Shown: positions 6,026-8,912 of the stretch, one piece after another | Layout: each line of letters opens with the position of its first letter | How positions within the stretch are numbered: position 1 is the stretch's first letter | NCBI GenBank assembly: GCA_012510325.1 | Contig: JAAZIG010000038.1 | Location: forward strand, 1-8,912 | Reading direction: 5' to 3' | DNA from: Bacillota bacterium | Lineage (GTDB): Bacteria > Bacillota > Dethiobacteria > DTU022 | Length of the DNA stretch: 8,912 nucleotides | The notes under the pieces: model-generated | The model's database searches: none | What the model saw: the letters and a program-made list of their open reading frames with translations, nothing else | Told to the model about the DNA's origin: nothing | Position numbers and translations under genes: made by a program

Positions 6026-6205
6026 GTGAAGCGTTTTATCGATCCCTGTTGTGAGAAGTGCGATCACAGCAAGGAGAAACCATGCCAGGATTTTGTGGAA
6101 TGCTGCACCAGCGGTCCGATCTGTCATGAAAGTGAGGCCTGCGCGGCCAAGAGAAAGGCAATTATGGAGAAAGCCTCTTTAAACGAACATTTTGTCATAA
6201 TTTAA
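6026..6205 (+). CDS. Small cysteine-rich protein between nuoE and nuoF, function unknown
   Basis: A 59-residue protein that I do not recognise. Eight cysteines lie in the first 39 residues, at C8, C9, C12, C20, C26, C27, C33 and C39, with His14 and His34 among them; the remaining third (KRKAIMEKASLNEHFVII) is helical and cysteine-free. The pattern CC-x2-C-x7-C-x5-CC-x5-C-x5-C is not a standard ferredoxin motif; zinc or iron-sulfur binding is inferred. The GTG start at 6026 has a perfect AGGAGG (6013-6018) seven bases upstream, which is the main proof that it is translated. An open frame back to 5951 overlaps nuoE and is not credible as the start. It is 22 bases after nuoE and 37 before nuoF, so co-expression is very likely. 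A role in cluster assembly, complex maturation or as a small subunit of the NADH module would fit its position. Confidence 0.8.
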   Translation: MKRFIDPCCEKCDHSKEKPCQDFVECCTSGPICHESEACAAKRKAIMEKASLNEHFVII

Positions 6206-6242
6206 AGAGTGATATTTTCGGAAAGAGGGAGGTTGGAGGATT

Positions 6243-8060
6243 TTGCATGATAAACACCTGATGATCTGTGGGGCCACCGGGTGTCTCTCCTCGGGCTCGG
6301 CAAAGGTGCAGGAGGCTCTGGAGGAGGAGCTGGCCAAACGGGGTTTGCAGGATCGGTTTCGCCTGGTTATGTCCGGCTGTCCCGGTTTTTGTGAGGTCGG
6401 CCCGATCCTGGTAGTCTATCCCGACGAAGTATTTTACTGCCGTCTGACTCCCAACGATATTCCCGAGCTCATCGAGAAGCATCTCATCGGCGGCGAGGTG
6501 GTGGAGCGGCTGCTCTACCAGGGCCCCGACGTGGAGGCGCCGGCCCGTTTTTATCAGACCATTCCTTTTTACCAGAAGCAGAAGCTGAAGGTGCTGCACA
6601 ACAGTGGAATCATCGACCCGGAAAGTATTGATGAGTACATCATGCGGGGCGGCTACCGCGCTTTTTCGCGGGCTTTGAAGCTCGAACCGATGGAGATTAT
6701 CGACGAGGTGAAAAGATCGGGGCTGCGAGGTCGCGGCGGCGCCGGGTTTCCCACGGGGTTGAAGTGGGAGTTCACCTTCCGCGCTGTGGGAGATAAAAAG
6801 TATGTGGTCTGCAACGCCGACGAGGGTGACCCCGGAGCGTTCATGGACCGCAGCATCCTCGAGGGGGATCCCCATGCGGTGATCGAGGGGATGCTCATCG
6901 CCGCCCGGGCCGTCGGCAGCGACGAGGGCTATATCTACTGCCGCGCCGAGTATCCGCTGGCGATCAAACTTCTGAAAAAGGCCATCGAGCAGGCTACCGA
7001 ATACGGGCTGGTCGGTGAAAACATTTTGGGATATGGCTTTAATTTCAAATTTACAATCAAGGAAGGGGCCGGCGCCTTTGTCTGCGGTGAAGAGACGGCG
7101 CTGTTGGCCTCCATCGAGGGCAAACGGGGGATGCCGCGGCCGCGGCCGCCCTTCCCGGCGAATCAGGGGCTGTGGAATAAGCCCACCTGCATCAACAATG
7201 TGGAGACCTTTGCCAATATTCCACTGATCCTCCGCGAGGGCGGACTGGAGGAATACCTTGATGTCGGCACCGGGGGGAGCAAGGGGACCAAGGTGTTTGC
7301 TTTGGCCGGCAAAGTCCGCAACACCGGGCTTTGCGAGGTGCCCATGGGAATCAGCATGCGCGAGATCATCTTCGATATCGGCGGAGGGATCAAGGACGGC
7401 CGTGAGTTCAAGGCGGTTCAGGTCGGCGGCCCTTCCGGCGGCTGTATCCCCACCGAGCAGCTCGATCTGCCGGTGGATTACGATTCCCTGACCCAGGCCG
7501 GAGCGATCATGGGCTCCGGCGGGCTTGTGGTGATGGACGATCGCACCTGTATGGTCGATCTGGCCCGCTACTTTTTGAGCTTTACCCAGAAAGAGTCGTG
7601 TGGTAAATGCACCCCCTGCCGCGAAGGAACCAAGCGGATGCTGGAGATCCTGGAGGGGATCTGCGAGGGCCGGGGCGAGATGGAGGATCTCGACCGGTTG
7701 CATGACCTGGCTGTGGGGATCAAGGACACCGCCCTCTGCGGGCTGGGCCAGACCTGCCCCAATCCGGTTTTGAGCACGATCCGCTATTTCCACAAGGAAT
7801 ATGAAGAACATATCAACGATAAATTCTGCCGCGCCGGGGTCTGCAAATCGCTTTTTGAATACTATATCGATCCGGAGGCCTGCGACGGCTGCACCCGCTG
7901 CGCCCGGGTCTGTCCCGTCGATGCCATCAGCGGCGAGCGCAACGAGCTGCATATCATCGACTCCGAGCTGTGCAACCGCTGCGGCAGCTGTGTGGAACGG
8001 TGCACCCGGGAGGCAATCAAGGTGATCCCGGTACGGAAAGAAGCCGAGGTCAAAAGCTGA
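6243..8060 (+). CDS. nuoF: NuoF/HydB-like NADH-binding flavoprotein with N- and C-terminal iron-sulfur domains
   Basis: A 605-residue NADH- and FMN-binding subunit of the HydB type found in soluble NAD-linked hydrogenases and formate dehydrogenases. Domains in order: thioredoxin-like [2Fe-2S] domain with C9, C14, C46 and C50; the FMN/NADH core with GRGGAGFPTGLKW (163-175), NADEGDPGAFMDR (191-203) and GAGAFVCGEETALLASIEGK (275-294); the [4Fe-4S] site with C453, C456, C459 (ESCGKCTPC) and C499; and a C-terminal 2x[4Fe-4S] ferredoxin with C547/C550/C553/C557 and C577/C580/C583/C587. A CRAGVC pair (C529, C534) precedes it. The TTG start at 6243 is preceded by GGGAGG (6227-6232) and GGAGG (6235-6239); the next in-frame ATG (6261) lacks a site. 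All expected ligands are present, so it should be functional. It is the last gene of the unit; no catalytic subunit gene follows before the terminator. Confidence 0.95.
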   Translation: MHDKHLMICGATGCLSSGSAKVQEALEEELAKRGLQDRFRLVMSGCPGFCEVGPILVVYPDEVFYCRLTPNDIPELIEKHLIGGEVVERLLYQGPDVEAPARFYQTIPFYQKQKLKVLHNSGIIDPESIDEYIMRGGYRAFSRALKLEPMEIIDEVKRSGLRGRGGAGFPTGLKWEFTFRAVGDKKYVVCNADEGDPGAFMDRSILEGDPHAVIEGMLIAARAVGSDEGYIYCRAEYPLAIKLLKKAIEQATEYGLVGENILGYGFNFKFTIKEGAGAFVCGEETALLASIEGKRGMPRPRPPFPANQGLWNKPTCINNVETFANIPLILREGGLEEYLDVGTGGSKGTKVFALAGKVRNTGLCEVPMGISMREIIFDIGGGIKDGREFKAVQVGGPSGGCIPTEQLDLPVDYDSLTQAGAIMGSGGLVVMDDRTCMVDLARYFLSFTQKESCGKCTPCREGTKRMLEILEGICEGRGEMEDLDRLHDLAVGIKDTALCGLGQTCPNPVLSTIRYFHKEYEEHINDKFCRAGVCKSLFEYYIDPEACDGCTRCARVCPVDAISGERNELHIIDSELCNRCGSCVERCTREAIKVIPVRKEAEVKS

Positions 8061-8085
8061 GAAGACAGCTGTTCATAGTCTGCAG

Positions 8086-8120
8086 AAGCGCCTCCGTCAA
8101 TTTGGCGGGGGCGCTTTTTT
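8086..8120 (+). terminator. Intrinsic terminator after nuoF
   Basis: A 13-bp stem (AAGCGCCTCCGTC at 8086-8098 with GGCGGGGGCGCTT at 8104-8116, containing two G-U pairs) closes a five-base AATTT loop and runs into six T residues (8115-8120). It lies 26 bases after the nuoF stop and clearly ends the nuoE-nuoF transcript. Confidence 0.93.
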
Positions 8121-8134
8121 GGGCCATAAAATGG

Positions 8135-8164
8135 TTGACAGGGGAGGGGGTGGTTTAATATAAT
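8135..8164 (+). promoter_or_regulatory. Consensus sigma-A-type promoter of the SPFH gene
   Basis: TTGACA (8135-8140) and TATAAT (8159-8164) are both perfect hexamers with an 18-bp spacer. The expected start lies near 8171, giving a leader of about 35 bases. This is the best promoter in the window and suggests strong basal expression unless repressed. Confidence 0.88.
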
Positions 8165-8167
8165 AAT

Positions 8168-8184
8168 GATATCAATATGATATC
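8168..8184. promoter_or_regulatory. 7-3-7 palindrome at the SPFH transcription start (candidate operator)
   Basis: GATATCAATATGATATC is a perfect 7-bp inverted repeat with a 3-bp spacer. It also contains ATGATATC as a direct repeat 11 bp apart (8166-8173 and 8177-8184), one helical turn. It covers the predicted +1, where a repressor would block the consensus promoter. The regulator is unknown; similarity to a Fur box is only partial. Confidence 0.5.
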
Positions 8185-8205
8185 TTATAAAAAGGAGTTG
8201 GTGAG

Positions 8206-8912
8206 ATGGCGAAGGATTATGGCGCGGGCGGAGAAAGGGTTCATGATCAGGAGATCGTGCCGCCGGCAACCGGGGGGATGCCGCTGCTTCTGTTGAACAT
8301 TTTGCTGATGATCGGGGCGCTGTTTCTGTTTATCCGCGGGGTTATGCTGACGCCCGAACAGATCTCTACTGCTGCCAGGGTGGTGCTGATCGTGGCCAGT
8401 TCGCTTTACTTATTTATCGTGGGACCGATTCTTTTCATCGGGCTAAAGGTGCTTAAACCGAATGAAGCTCTGGTGCTGACTCTCTTTGGCCGCTACTACG
8501 GCACCCTCAAAGGTGAAGGCTTTTTCTTTGTCCATCCCTTTACCGTTGCCGTAAATCCAGCCTCTGCGGCGACCTCCTCGGGGGTCATCTCCCTGGTGCA
8601 GGCTACCGACAAGGAGAAGAGCCAGGCAGCCAACGTCCAGTGGCCCAACAAGAAGATCTCGCTGAAAGCGATGACTCTGAACAATGAGAAACAAAAGATC
8701 AACGATCGCCTGGGCAATCCTATCATCATCGGGATAGTCGTGATCTGGAAAGTGATCAACACGGCCAAGGCGGTCTTCAACGTAGACAACTACACCGAAT
8801 ATCTTTCCATCCAGTGCGATTCGGCGCTGCGTGACATTGTGCGCCTCTATCCCTACGATGTTTCCGATCTTTCCGACGAGAACAACGAGAAGTCGCTCCG
8901 CGGCAGCAGCCA
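8206..8912 (+). CDS. SPFH/Band 7 domain membrane protein (3' end outside window)
   Basis: Partial gene with 235 complete codons, still open at the window edge. The ATG at 8206 has AAAGGAG (8191-8197) eight bases upstream. A short polar N-terminus (1-25) is followed by two hydrophobic segments (about 26-46 and 57-80) and then an SPFH (stomatin/prohibitin/flotillin) domain starting at LKPNEALVLTLFGRYYGTLK (83-102), with GFFFVHPF, ISLKAMTLNNEKQKINDRLGNP (151-171), IVVIWKV and FNVDNYTEYLSIQ. It should be anchored in the membrane by the N-terminal hairpin and assemble into oligomeric scaffolds, as known for the family; in bacteria such proteins are linked to membrane organisation, protease control or stress. 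A roughly 20-residue polar insert rich in Ser, Ala, Lys and Gln (about 120-149) interrupts the early domain, as in related long SPFH proteins. It is transcribed alone from a consensus promoter. Confidence 0.92.
   Translation, partial: MAKDYGAGGERVHDQEIVPPATGGMPLLLLNILLMIGALFLFIRGVMLTPEQISTAARVVLIVASSLYLFIVGPILFIGLKVLKPNEALVLTLFGRYYGTLKGEGFFFVHPFTVAVNPASAATSSGVISLVQATDKEKSQAANVQWPNKKISLKAMTLNNEKQKINDRLGNPIIIGIVVIWKVINTAKAVFNVDNYTEYLSIQCDSALRDIVRLYPYDVSDLSDENNEKSLRGSS

Noticed and set aside
6195..7952. 585-codon open frame on the minus strand opposite nuoF
   Set aside because: Its mirror, nuoF, has all family motifs and a ribosome binding site; the minus-strand frame is low-complexity and recognisable as no family, a usual effect of GC-rich codon bias.
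8161..8184. Fur box at the SPFH promoter
   Set aside because: Only the first half resembles the GATAATGAT pattern; the second half diverges, so iron control is not claimed.

Overview
The window looks like a GC-rich anaerobic bacterium of the Clostridia type (Bacillota). This is inferred from strong AGGAGG-like ribosome binding sites, frequent TTG and GTG starts (5 of the 9 visible starts), an archaeal-type prolyl-tRNA synthetase, a DUF362/ferredoxin protein, and a NuoE/NuoF pair of the kind found in NADH-linked hydrogenases and formate dehydrogenases of acetogens and syntrophs. No taxon can be fixed from the sequence alone.

Layout. Positions 1-2991 (+) hold the 3' part of proS, a DUF362 protein with two [4Fe-4S] motifs, and a 5-formyltetrahydrofolate cyclo-ligase, closely spaced like an operon. 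A convergent TetR-family regulator (-) follows at 3027-3674. The AT-rich region 3675-3851 separates it from a divergent metallophosphoesterase (+, 3852-4562) and carries overlapping promoters and repeated palindromes. The metallophosphoesterase overlaps the convergent rhomboid protease gene (-, 4559-5266) by 4 bp at the stop codons.

A 239-bp intergenic region with a perfect 11-bp inverted repeat leads into the most interesting part, 5506-8060 (+): a NuoE/HydC-like [2Fe-2S] subunit, a 59-residue cysteine-rich protein I do not recognise, and a 605-residue NuoF/HydB-like NADH-binding flavoprotein. A strong intrinsic terminator follows. No hydrogenase, formate dehydrogenase or NuoG-type catalytic subunit lies between nuoF and the terminator, so this NADH module must pair with something encoded elsewhere or have another acceptor. 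From 8135 a consensus promoter with a palindrome at its predicted start site drives a two-helix SPFH/Band 7 membrane protein that runs off the window.

How they work together: proS and the cyclo-ligase are housekeeping genes (translation, folate one-carbon pool). The nuoE-small protein-nuoF unit is an energy-metabolism module linking NAD(H) to iron-sulfur electron carriers. The regulator, phosphoesterase, rhomboid and SPFH genes appear independently transcribed. No rRNA, tRNA, CRISPR array, insertion sequence or phage gene was seen.
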